Both the position numbers and the translations under genes were made by a program. From contig NC_066273.1 in assembly GCF_905404315.1 (NCBI RefSeq), positions 3,968,001 through 4,032,000 of the forward strand: a DNA stretch of 64,000 bases, in the 5' to 3' direction. Position 1 is the first letter of the stretch. Each line of letters opens with the position of its first letter. Under the pieces are notes generated by a model, which made no database searches, had not been told where the DNA came from, and saw nothing but the letters and a program-made list of their open reading frames with translations. This stretch comes from Leptidea sinapis. Taxonomy: Eukaryota; Arthropoda; Insecta; Lepidoptera; Pieridae. This document shows, in pieces, positions 1 through 12,700 of the stretch.

Positions 1-48
1 TTACCAAAATCAAAATACGAAGTTCCGTTTCACGGATGGTACATTTTT

Positions 49-237
49 CAATCACGAAAGTGTTTCGGATCCGAAGATCGATACGAAGTTCGCGATTAGA
101 CATTTTTGTCTTTCGTTTACCTTATTCCCAAATTCACTTCTTATTTACATTTTCATTTTTCTTTATGGTTATGTCTATGGTTCCAAAACGAAATCCAACC
201 GCACTATTCGGATCCGAAATACTTTGGTGATAGGATT
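49..237. repeat. degenerate inverted repeat
   Basis: The palindrome TTCGGATCCGAA occurs in both arms (about 63-75 and 207-218), flanked by related sequence in opposite orientation (49-76 against 203-237). Both strands therefore encode the same short peptide ITKVFRIR. This suggests an old fold-back element. No convincing gene is present in 1-600. Confidence 0.45.
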
Positions 238-609
238 AAATTCGAAGTTAGTCGTTCTTACGTATCGGACCGAAATTTCTTTCGATTTTGCTATAGACCT
301 CCAGTACTCCACGTGAGGCCGAATTTGCCCCTTAAATATATTTTTCTGTTTACTCATTTCCATCGAAAGTAAGTATATTAATATTATTTCATTGTCACTA
401 GCATTAGCATAGCCGGGCCTGTATTTCTAATGTTAATTAAGTACTTCCAAAACAATGTTATATGGCGCTTAGGCAGGTGGATTCTTGATGCAATTTCGTA
501 AAAGGGAGAGAAAACAGTTAATCCACACCTGATAAACTCTACCGCTAATACCATGATTCATATCATGGTGCTGTAAGTACGTGACAATAAAGTTCTAATA
601 ATAAATTAC

Positions 610-737
610 CTTGGGCTGTTTTCGGTGAGTGTCAACGCATTCTACGGGCAGCTTCACCATCTCAACTTTGTATTTGTATCCGTACGAAGTCAATTTCACG
701 ATTGTGTGAAGAGGCACAGTCATATAGGGCAACTCAT
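610..737 (-). CDS. PFKFB: PFKFB exon: C-terminal part of the bisphosphatase domain
   Basis: The exon has acceptor TTTGCAG| at 737 and encodes DELPYMTVPLHTIVKL, a segment around KYKVEMVKL, and ECVDTHRKQPK. This aligns with the family's EELPYLKVPLHTV...VNTHR block near the domain end. A donor-like AAG|GTAATT follows at 610. If it is used, the last exon(s) lie beyond position 1. If not, the frame reads V-I-Y-Y and stops at 597-595. Family members normally carry 20-60 further residues after THR, which favours splicing. Confidence 0.9.
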
Positions 738-3700
738 CTGCAAAGAAAATAAACAGTTTTAACAGTAGAACTCCTTTGCACAGGATACCGGCTAGATTAT
801 GGGTACCACAACGGCGACTATTTCTGCCGTGAAGCATTACTGTGTTTCGGTCTGAAGGGCGCCGTATCTAGTGAAATTACTGGGCAAATGAGACTTAACA
901 TCTGATACAAATGATTAAAGTTTTCTTTAGTGTTAATTCCGCCAATATATGTTTTTAAACAAAGACTCAAGTCTCGTGCCATATTTTGGCGAGACAACAC
1001 GTCTCGAGGATGCCTCGTGTAGAGGCGAAACACGTGTCGAATTGTTGAAAAACAAATATTGGCGGAATTAACACTAAAGAAAACTTAAATCATTTGTATA
1101 ATTATGGATTTCCGCAAAGTAACGCCTACTTCAATAAATTTTCTTAACATCTGATGTCTCAAGGTGACGAACGCAGTTGTACGTGCCGCTCAGAATTTTT
1201 GGGGTTTTTCAAGAATCTTGAGCGGCAATGCATTGTAATGGACAGGGCGTATCAATTACCATCAGCTGAACACCCTGCTCGTCTCGTCCCTTATTTCCAT
1301 AAAAAAACAGTTCAACATGGTTTCCGGGAAGTTGAGGCGCTTTCGACAAATGTAGGCCGTATTTTAAAAAGATTGATGAAGTATTGTTTGTGGACTCATT
1401 CATCAATCAAAACCATACGACACGAGGTAAACCTTCAACAAAACGCAAACAATAGATTTAGCACTTCCTTGTATTGCAAACTACAAGTTTACTTATCTAT
1501 TATGTTCACTTTTTATTACATTTTAAAATAGCCTACACAACGTTCATTCATTCATCTAAATCCTAAAATAGACGTGACTGACGTAATTCTACTATGTATC
1601 GTACTTATAGTTACTAAACACCATTATCTTTTGTGAGTCATACCATGTGAAGCAATATAGAAAAATGGACAAAATATATCATAAATTGGTATCCAAGACA
1701 AGGGAAAAGGAATCAAGGAAGACAGCCCATTAGATGGGAAGATGATTTTAAAAAGTGACAGGATCAACGTGGAGACGATCTGCTCTGGACAGATCACAAT
1801 GGAAAATTTCTGCCGCGAAGCAGTTATGTGTAAGCATTACTGTTTCGGTCTGAAGGGCGCCGCAGTTAGTGAAATTACTCGGCAAATGAGACTTGACAAC
1901 TGAGGGGTATAGAACTTAGAAGCAATGATAACATTCTCCACTTTAGTTAATTTTACAGAAATAAATAAAAAATATGTCTCAAGGTGATGAGCACAGTTGT
2001 AGTGCCGCTCAGAATATATGGGTTTTTCAGTAATCCTAAGCGGCACTGCATTGTAACGGGCAGGGCGTATCAATTACCATCAGCTGAACGTCCTGCTCGT
2101 CTCGTCCCTTATTTTCATAAAAAAATATAATTTGCAACAATTAATTGAAAAATGGAAGACCCGACCCGAAGACAAGATTTAAAAAATAAAATGATCAGGC
2201 TTACCAAGCTTAGCATCGAGGAAGTAACCGAGCATACACCGCAGTACGGCCTGGTGTCCCACCACCACCACGTTGTGCTCATCTTCCAGCGCAGACAGAA
2301 CTGGTCGCAGCCGCGTCATAATGTCGATGTAAGACTCCCCCCACGGGTATCTGTACCGCAACTTGTCTTGGTCCCTCCACGCGAACTCTTGTGGAAAACG
2401 TTCTTGCATCTCTTCATAGGTCAGCCCTTCGCAGATACCCTGTTGAGTAATTATACATTAGAATAAAAAAATTCTTGATGTGGTTTAAACATAGCCATAA
2501 ACCATCTAGGATAAATTTCGCATCGCATGGTTGTAGTTTCATGTCGATACGATCAGTGGTTTAGGCGTGAAAGAGCCTCAAACAAAGACCATTTTCATTA
2601 TATTTAAACATTCATAAATTAAAACCACTGACCGTAATCCAAAAACGAAAAGAAAATGTATTAAAATACTATATTATGCGAACGTAAGAAGTATTCGTGA
2701 ATATTGCAGAAATATATGGAATCCACGATACATAACACATGTCCAAGAAATTGAGAACATGCAAGCAAATTTTTTAAAACATATCAACTATCGTGCACGA
2801 CACAATTATGTGGACTTCCCCGAATCTTGCGGGTTTCACAATATGATGACACTTGAGGACAGGCGCAAGGTTCTGGATCTCTCTTTCCTTCATAACATAG
2901 TTCATGGTAGGATCGACAGTACAGAGCTAACTGAACTATTCATACAATTACGAGTGCCGTCAGTTCGCACTAGATACACGTCTCTATTCCAAGTCCCGCT
3001 GAGTCACACTAATTATTATGAAAATTCGGTAATCTGTCGCACTCTATTCAACTATAATAAGCAATTCAACAGTACTGAACTTTTTAATAACAGTAAAGGC
3101 TACTTTAAAAGGAGTGTAAATCTATACTAATATTATAAAGCTGCAGTGTTTGTTTGTTTGTATGAACGCGCTAATCTCTGGTACTACTGGTCCGATTTGA
3201 ATGATTCTTTCAGTGTTGGGTAGTCCATTTATCGAGGAAGGCTATAGGCTATGTTTTTTTTTCAAAATGAGGGATCCGTAATAAAATTGCTATTTTGTAA
3301 CACAAGGTGTAAAATCGAAAACCTATTTTTGCGTGCGCTGCAAAAACTATTGACAATAGAACAAAATGGTGTACAGGCTATAATATAGGCAATATTTTAT
3401 TACTTATAAAACTATCGCGTGAATTATACTTTATATGGCAAAACAACGTTTGCCGGGTCAGCTAGTCCGTTATAAGATGTAAGTCCTACAAAATAGTATT
3501 ATTATAACCTAATTTAAGTTCTGTGGATTTTGTGATGTTTTAAATAAATAAATAATAAAAATCGAAAAACATGAGAGGCTTAAGCAATATAAACCACCTT
3601 GCGATCTTCCGCCCTGTAACAAGTACCTATACAAGACTGACAACAATCTGAGTTGATAGATATAAAAAAAAAAGATGTGACACTATTACAATGATCAACT

Positions 3701-6700
3701 ATCAATTGATTAAATTTTAAATATTGAACATTATTAATACTTTTGAGTCAATAATGAGTAAACTTATTTAATAGCAGTCTTAATAACACTGTCGTCACTT
3801 AAACTTCCTCGGCGTCAATCTATAGTTATCTATGTTCTTTCTTTTCTTTGAACTTGTCCTTAGTAACGTTATTTATAATTATTAGCTTTCTGGAGTTAAT
3901 TCCATTGTAAAGGTCGTTAAAAATCATATCATTCCTCGTTTTATTTTCAATTTATTGCTTGCCATATAAATGATTCTGTGGCATTGTTTTATTTTCGCTG
4001 CGTTGAAAACGACGACGCGAACATTGGCCTTATAATTAATTAGATCTTGAAGTGTTGCTATATCATAATATACCTCAAGACTTTGGGGGCGTTTTTGTAA
4101 CTGAGCCAATGCTGTGAGACTTTATTGTTGTCTGACATGATTGAATTAACGCAAAATGAAATACAGCATAGTCTTAGTAACAACGATGAACGAACTAAAG
4201 CACACTTGCTTAAAGATTGTAGCACCAGGATATCCCAGCAAGGATATAAATTCCCATTGGAATTAAAGCATATGGATTCCCTTTTAACGTTTTTTTTTAT
4301 GAAAATAAGGGACGAGACGAGCAGGACGTTCAGCTGATGGTAATTGATGCGCCCTACCCATTACAATGCAGTGCCGTTCAGGATTCCTGAAAAACCCCAA
4401 CAATTCTGAGCGGCACTACAACTGCGCTCGTCAACTTGAGACATAAGATGTTAAGAACACTAAATGCCAGCGACCTTGAGCGATATGAGTTCACGGCTGC
4501 CGGCCCGCCATCTATGTAACAAAGCCAATATTTTCAAAATTCTTGCAAAACTGTTTATATACTTACACTCCTCGTTATTCACTACCAATCTGAATAAATG
4601 AACCTACACAAAAAAGTACAAGCTATAAGAGTAACTTTTCTGAGAGAAGTACCAAAAAAATGGGTCACGCCATGCCAAAAAACTTGCTTAACTTCAAAGA
4701 AAAGTGGTAGTTCAAAAAGGCTCGGCAGTGTTAACTATAACCAATAGCAATCATTAGCAACCTACAAATAAGACTTAAGGATATGTGTAACAGGATTAAA
4801 TAGTGTTCATAGCTCTAAATGCTATACTTTCACTACAAAACTTGTCTAAAAACATCATGTTTGCGTGTTTTCTGCTTACTTTTCGCCTTAAGTCGCATTT
4901 GCCCAGTAATTTCATTAGCTACGGCGCCCTTCAGACCGAAACACAGTAATGATTACATTTTATTACTGCTTCACGGCAAAAATAGGCGCCGCTGTGGTAC
5001 CCATAATCTAGCCGGCATCCTGTGCAAAGAAGCCTCCAACGTGTAATTAAAGACTTCTCCCCGAAGATATCATTAGCCTCATGGAAGGAGTTGGTCTGGT
5101 GAAGATGTAGACAGGAAGACAAAGGACACAAATGGTCCAAATATGGATCACAGTGTACGTTGGGGCAATAGGCAATCTAATCGCACAAAAATATAGTACA
5201 ATTTGTTATGTTTTTAAAGTGATGACCCTCACTTCTAGGATTAATACACAAATAAAATTTTAAAACAAAATTTTATGAACTATGCGGGGCTCGAACTAAC
5301 CGTTCGAGTTCGAGCTGAGTTGGGAGAGCACTGGCACGGAACGCCAGAGGTCGTGGGTTCGTTTATTTGTGTAAAATATAGTACAACAAAAAAATACCCC
5401 AGTAACTATTTAGTGTTTGGTTTGGAATTTATTATTTAATGATATTGTATGATTGGTTTAAGATTGAATTGTTTCTTGTTTGCATATATTATTCTTTTGT
5501 TTGAAACTGTGCGACAGTTAGGTCTCCTGTAATGACAGTTGCTATGTGTATCAACGACCTGTATAGCCGAGTGGTTAGCGATCCTACCTACTAAGCTAGA
5601 GGTCCCGGGTTCGAATCCCGGTAGGTGCAAGCATTTATATGATGAATATGGATGTTTGTTTCCGAGTCATGGATATTTAAATGTATTTATGTATGTTTAT
5701 ATGAATTTGTGTATGTTTAAGTAAGTATATTGTATTAAATATATCATTGTCTTGTAACCCATAACACAGGCTATATATGCTTAACTTGGGGCAAGATAAT
5801 TTGTGTAAAAAGTGTGTCAATATTATTATTATTATGTGTGGTAAATAAATAAAATAAAAATGAATTGTAGAGTGTTCATGCCATGATCATGGAGACGGAT
5901 ATTGAGGGTGTACCAAATACTAAATGTATGAGAGTGTGAGATTAATACACGAATAATACTGAAAACAAGATTTTATCAACGATATGTCACTCGAACGGTT
6001 GGCTCAGTTGGAAAGAGCGCTCGCACGGAACGCGGGTTCGAGTCGAGATACTTCTCGTTTGATTTTTAGTCATCATGAAAGTTATAAATGTCATTTTACT
6101 TATTAGGGAACGTACTCTCTAACGTTAAAGTTATTTGATATTTGTAATAGTTACAGAATAATCGCTTGGTCACACTTAACGATTACACCTGTATCTATAA
6201 AAATCTCGTGTCACAATGATTTTTATGAAATATTATACTTATGTATATTAAGTAGATGAATCAGACTTATTTCTCTATTTGGCAGAACAAAGTTTGCCTG
6301 ATCAGCTAGTTTTATAAATAGGTATATTATCTTGCTGGGAGTGTAAGATGCGAGTGATTTTTAAAGAAACAGTTACAAAAAAAATTATACGGCAGGTATC
6401 TGCAATTACATTACCTTTTTTCTATTTCCAAGACTTAAACGGCCTTATAAATAAACGTGATATGAACGTATACCTGAGAATAAACCAAGAATATGCAAAA
6501 TCTTTACAAAATAGACATTTGGCTTACGATTTCTTTATTCGGGCGTATAACGTTTCCCGCGTTTATTTGCAAGGCTGCCTCACATTCGGAAATCTTCAGA
6601 ATTATCATTGTATTGACAGTGTTTTCAACGATATAGTCAATATTGATTTATTCGCAGGTATAACTTTTATAACTAAATATTATATACACGTATAACATAT

Positions 6701-9700
6701 TAATTTGTAAGGCCGTAGATCTTTAAAATATAAGCAAGCGGGAACACCAGGCTTAAACTGTAAATACAATTTTCTTATAACTTTGGTATATTATTATGGT
6801 CTTGTTTACACATCGCACGTGCCTCATTATCAATCTAGATTGTTAATCTGTAGATAGGTGTGCCCTCTTTATGTATGCAAAACAAATAAATCATTTAAAC
6901 AACGTCATGTTAAACAATGCCTTTATTATTGGTGTTTTGCTCAGATACAACGCCGATGATTTTCTTTTAAGCGAAACCTTCTAAAGGCAAATTGCAAGGG
7001 GAAAAGCACTGATCTCACGCCAAAGAGATTAAAATAAGATTTATACTTGATATTATATAGTGGTAAACACATACTATTTTTATATTTAAAAATTGAAAAT
7101 GACCGACCAATGTCTTACGACAGATATTTGAGAGTAGAATCAAATATGATTCAGCTTGTTAGTAACCATAAGCTGTCACTTTTTCGATGTGATGAAAATA
7201 ATGATATAACTAATAAAACTAACTAATGATATATCCAACTGCAGGCGTAGTGCGGCAACTAATACTACGCCCAAGTGGACGTACTCGAGCCAGTCTCGAA
7301 CAATGTGTGACGGTGACGTGCCACATGTTCAGTTAAACTTTGCTAATAATTTAAACTATAATGTCGGGTTGCGTAGTAAAACTTTGTCATAATAATACTA
7401 CAAGATTTAAGAAAGACACTAGGATCACATATCATCAGTAAGTATTTTGTATTTTATTAATCTCAATGTAAAATAACACGAAGCGTATGTTACATAATTT
7501 GAAAGATGCCATTGAGTGTCAAGATGCCACGCATACAAGCATCAAATAGTTGCCGTAACAAAAAAAGGTATTGTTCTTAGATAGTGCGGTATCTAGTTAG
7601 AGCGCAACGGAGACCAATCACTAATCTATACTAATTTTTTTTTTTTCAAAATTAGGGATCCGTAATAAAATTGCTATTTTGTAACACAAGGTGTAAAATC
7701 GAAAACCTATTTTTGCGTGCGCTGCAAAAACTATTGACAATAGAACAAAATGATGTACAGGCTATAATATAGGCAATATTTTATTACTTATAAAACTATC
7801 GCGTGAATTATACTTTATATGGAAAAACAACGTTTGCCGGGTCAGCCAGTCTAAGGAGATAACTGTTAAAGATATGAATGTAAATTGATGAAGGTTCCCC
7901 GAACTGTTAAAATTTTATCAAACTTAAATGTATTTATTAAATTGTTTGTATTTAAATAGGATGTATATTTAATAAACATTGTTTTTCATACTAAACAGTG
8001 CAACAAGCAAAAAATTTATTACTTTATTAGTTCGTAAAAAATATTAATAAAATATTTCTGAAGCTTTTTTCTTTTAGGAAGGTTTCACCTCTGACGTACA
8101 GCCTTTAATCCTACAGCCGACATGTTTTTTTTTAATTAATTTATCATAATTATAATATAATTATATTAGGAAGTTTAATTAGCATGTATAAAAACCGGTT
8201 AGGTTTTAATTAATGCTAATAAATTAAGATTACATCATGAGTTGGCACAAAATAATATTATTTATTCGTCTTAAGAATATGAACAAAGTAACATATTTTA
8301 TAATGTATTAGATGATATAGTTGTTTACTAGAATGTTCTTTGATCATTTATATACTCTGTGGTTGTCGTTTCATGAACAGAGACAGCTCATTTATCAAGA
8401 GCTAGGTAAAATTTAAAGTATGTAATAAGTTATTTTCTAAAGTTTACTCCACTGAATTTACAATTATTTATCTTTATAAAATATTATCTGAACTGTAGAC
8501 CAGTGGGAGGCTGGATTGTGGGTACCAGAGCGGCGCCTATTTCTGCCGTGAAGCAGTAATGTGTAAACATTGTGTTTCGGTATGGAGGGCGCCGTAGCTA
8601 GTGAAATTACTGGGCAAATGAGACTTAATGTTATGTCTCTAGGTGACGAGCACAATCCTGAGCTACCTATCATACATTGTAATGAGCAGGGCGTATCTAT
8701 GACCATCAGCTGAACATCTTGCTCGTGTCGTCCCTTATTTTAATAAAAGAAGACCAAACTATGTCTTTCAACAAAATGTGGAGACGTATAAATGTAAGAG
8801 ATCAGAAAATTATTATAGGCGAAACGGCATTCGGGACACTTTGGCACCTGTTCTTGTCTACGGGGAAGTTTGCTTTAGGGAGTTAACTGGTATTTTTTTT
8901 ATGGAATAGGAGGAGAAACGAGCGTACGGGTCACCTGGTGTTAAGTGATCACCGCCGCCCACATTCTCTCAACACTAGAGGAATCACAAGAGCGTTGCCG
9001 GCCTTTAAGGAAGGTGTACGCGCTTTTTTTGAAGATACCCATGTCGTATCGTCCTGGAAACACCGCACAAGAAAGCTCATTCCATAGCTTTGTAGTACGT
9101 GGAAGAAAGCTCTTTGAAAACCGCACTGTGGAGGACCGCCACACATCCAGGTATAAATATGTTACTATATAAACAGTTATTAATAAGCACAATCGAGAAA
9201 GGCACGATCTCCCTCGTAGCAACAAATCATAACTTTACAATTAGCAGTACTGTTCATTACACTAGCTTTGACGATAACTAAATAACGATAAAATGCTATT
9301 TATAATGATAAAAATATATATTACGTCAGCAAACATGGTTCTGTTATTGTCATATTATCAGGATTGGTCCTTCAATGAATGTGACAACGCCGTATCGTAG
9401 TCACACTGCAATATTATTGTAATAATTTCTTGTCATTCGTTTGCAACTAAAATTATGTCACTGTTTTTAATTTAATTTATGTTATAATGATGCTATGTTT
9501 TTTTTTTTGAAGTTACACATACAGTGGCGTCCATTGGTTTTCTAGTAAGGTAGGCACTGTAAATCTAACTAGCCGTAGTTGAGCTTTAGAATATGAATAG
9601 ACTGATTACCGTAGGTATTTAGTATCTAGCGTAAGGATATATTTTATGAGTGGGTGTTAAATAAGAGTTTGATCATTGAATAACGGAACCAAATTAAACT

Positions 9701-12700
9701 AAATTAACTTTAACACTAGAGCTAACTAGCTATATTTGTGAAATGAAATGAATGAAGTGAAATTTTAAGATGCGCGCGCATCACTGTTACTTAAAAGGAA
9801 CAGCGTGAAGTTGGTCAAGGTTTTTTTTTTATTTCTTCGTCCATTATTAGGATAGGCAAATGGTTCAAACCCGTACAGCCGTATTCGTTTTTGACATTAT
9901 TGTTCCTTCTACAAACGTAGAATAGCACGAGGAATAAATAGTTTTAAGGATTTTTGCTTTGTTAAGCCAAAGAAGTAGAACTTCTTGCGTGCAAACAAAA
10001 GTACACACACACTTTTTTAATCAAACTTTGAAGATATGTTTGTTATGTTAAGAGTTGCTAAGTTGTTTTGTATAATTATGCAGATTTTTTTAAGCTTAGA
10101 TCAGATTGAAGAGATTTTCCTTATAATCTTTAAATAATTTTCTAAATCTCTACAAAGTTCATTACTCTGTAATTTGAACTGATTATTTCCTGCATAGTTA
10201 GATAATTTGCACATATGATAACTCTTTTTTTTAATAATATTATTGTGTATCAATTTATGTAAATTTACATATTTCTTTAATTTATTTTGACTGTAATGGA
10301 GTGGATAGAAATCTGCTGAATCCACACCAATCAAATCTTAGACATATAGACTGAGTCACTTTTTAACCTACTTCAAAAAAGGAGGAGGTTCTCAATTCGT
10401 CGGTATGTTTTTTTTAACATTAAGATCATCATCTTCATCATATCAGCCGGAAGAAGTCCACTGCTGGACAAAGGCCTCCCCCAAAGATCACCATGACCAT
10501 CGGTCTCTCTCATCCAACGTATTCCGGCGATCTTGACCAGATCCTCAGTCCATCTTAAGAAATACTAAGATGTTTTGACCAAAACATTTGAAGATATAAT
10601 GACTTCACACCCATAAACGCGTTTTGGCAGATATTAGAAACATCGACGAGTAAATTTCTATATATATTTAATAGCTGACCCAGCAAACGTTGTATTGCCG
10701 ATATTAAAATCGCGATACAAAAGTAACTGTTTATCGTAGATCGGTGAAAATTTGAAGATGTATGTATTTTTTGCTGACTCAAAATCAAACAAATTTAAAA
10801 AAAATGTCAAAGAAATTTAAAAAAAAATTTGGCGTGGACCACCCCTCACATTTAGGGGGATGAAAAATAGATGCTGTCCGACTTGCTCATGACTGGCGCA
10901 CGCGATAAATAAATAATTAAAAAAAAATTGAAATATGTATACACATTAGGAACACTTTTTGTATGGGTGAAATCTCGTGAGTTCGCGTCACCGAAACTTA
11001 CAGCAGTATATCTGTAGCTATACAGCTGACGTCTTGGAAGTGGAATCGAATGGATTTAGTGAAAAGTTCAATGTGTATATACTGTGCATTGTTGAAATAG
11101 TGTTCTTTTCTATTAATATATAATTGAATATAAGTTTAAAAAATAAATTGAAATTAATAATTGAATTGTTTTTAACATTATGAAATATTAAATAAAAAAA
11201 TATTAATACTAAAAGTTCAAAGTTTTCACTTCTATCGACAGTCTCTACAACTGCCAATTTTTTTTTAAATATCTTAGTTTGGGCACGGAAAGTTAAAAAG
11301 TATTAAAGAATGGAACTCACAGCATCCAGTTCGTTGAGAGCCCTCAGTGCCCGCTTGGGCGCCATGATGTCGGATGCTGTCTGCTTGGTGCGCCGCATTT
11401 CCGAGGTCCAGACCGCCATGGGCTCACAGGATGCCTTGCTGTTGATATGCTCGGCCAGGGCGATAGCGTATCGCTGTCCGCGGGGGGAGAGGTTCGCGTC
11501 TCCGCCAATACGACCCAGCACGTTGTATTCGCTCTCACCGTGCTGAATCATATAAACCGTCCCATTAGAAACTTGTCTCCCAGAAGGATAGCAGAGATTG
11601 CAGATAGGCTTGTAACGGAAGCTATGGGAAGACTCATTAGGCTGCATATTGCCTGATGAAATAATACCTATGTGTTTTTATATGCTAATTTTAATTCAAT
11701 ATTCAATTTAGACAATGTATGGATTCATTGGTAACATAGTTTTTAAGGTAATTCACATCCGGACGACCGAGCATTGCTCGGATTTTTAAGAATGTACAAA
11801 CTTGAACAAAACAAAAACCAATAGGACACCGGAATTCGAACCGGGGTCTACTGCTTTCCGGATCACCCAATATCATGCATATATTGGCGAAATTTACCTT
11901 TGAATTCTAATGTAATTGAAACAGTTTCTCATTAAAACACGGATAAAACTACATTTTTTTGAAATTGAAACCTAGCTAGATCGAATTCTCGCCCCCGAAA
12001 CTACCTGTATACTAAATTTAATTAAAATCGTAGGAGCCGTTTCCGGTATCAGATTATAATATATATACAAGAATTGCTCGTTTAAAGGTATAAGATTAAT
12101 GTGCTAACCATATATAGATAAGTATTTAGTTTAAATTAAAATTTAAATAAAATAAAAATTAAATAAAAAATGAATCTACTACACTGAATGTTATTTATTG
12201 TAAATACAAAGGCAAGAACTAAGATAATTTTGTAACAAAACGTGATATTATATCGATTTAAACTCGTCACATACCCAACACATGTTTTCAAGTTTGAACT
12301 CTATTTGCGAGAACTAATTAGATATAAATAAACATGATTTATAATGTAGATCCGTGATGATAAACGCCCTGAGACGGATCTAAGACAAACATGTTTGTTT
12401 ATCATAATTTAATGAGTTCTGTCTCCGCTGTGACGCGAGTTAATTGGTACTTACCCGAGTGAAATATATTGTTTGCGGAAAAGCCCTCATGCCTGACAAG
12501 TAGCCCAGGATACCAGACTCCTTCTGTCCAGCTACTTTATGGGCAGTCACTGTCTCCCCCATATTCTCAACCCTGACGAAGCTGACGCCCTCGAGGTTCC
12601 CATCAATAGGCTCATATTGGCGCATATAGTGCTCCAGTTTCTTCCTTAGATCGTCGACGGCCTGTTCCTCGCTCATAGCCTTGTAGTCGGCTGAGTAATG

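Noticed and set aside
1154..1531. 125-codon plus-strand frame
   Set aside because: It begins inside an S1 repeat (antisense) and runs into AT-rich sequence with no motif.
5436..5724. Overlapping frames LPGFEPGTSSLVGR (minus) and LEVPGSNPGRC (plus) as small proteins
   Set aside because: They are translations of the tRNA-like B box region of a SINE, not genes.
9525..9580. CAGTGGCGTCCATTGG as the end of a hAT element
   Set aside because: No matching inverted terminus or 8-bp duplication was found nearby. Possibly a solo fragment.
11543..11647. Apparent loss of catalytic Arg (QHGE instead of RHGE) in the PFKFB phosphatase domain
   Set aside because: The Q codon lies in the intron acceptor (CAG|CAC). 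The Arg is supplied by the previous exon, which ends TIYFTR in phase 0, so the motif is intact.
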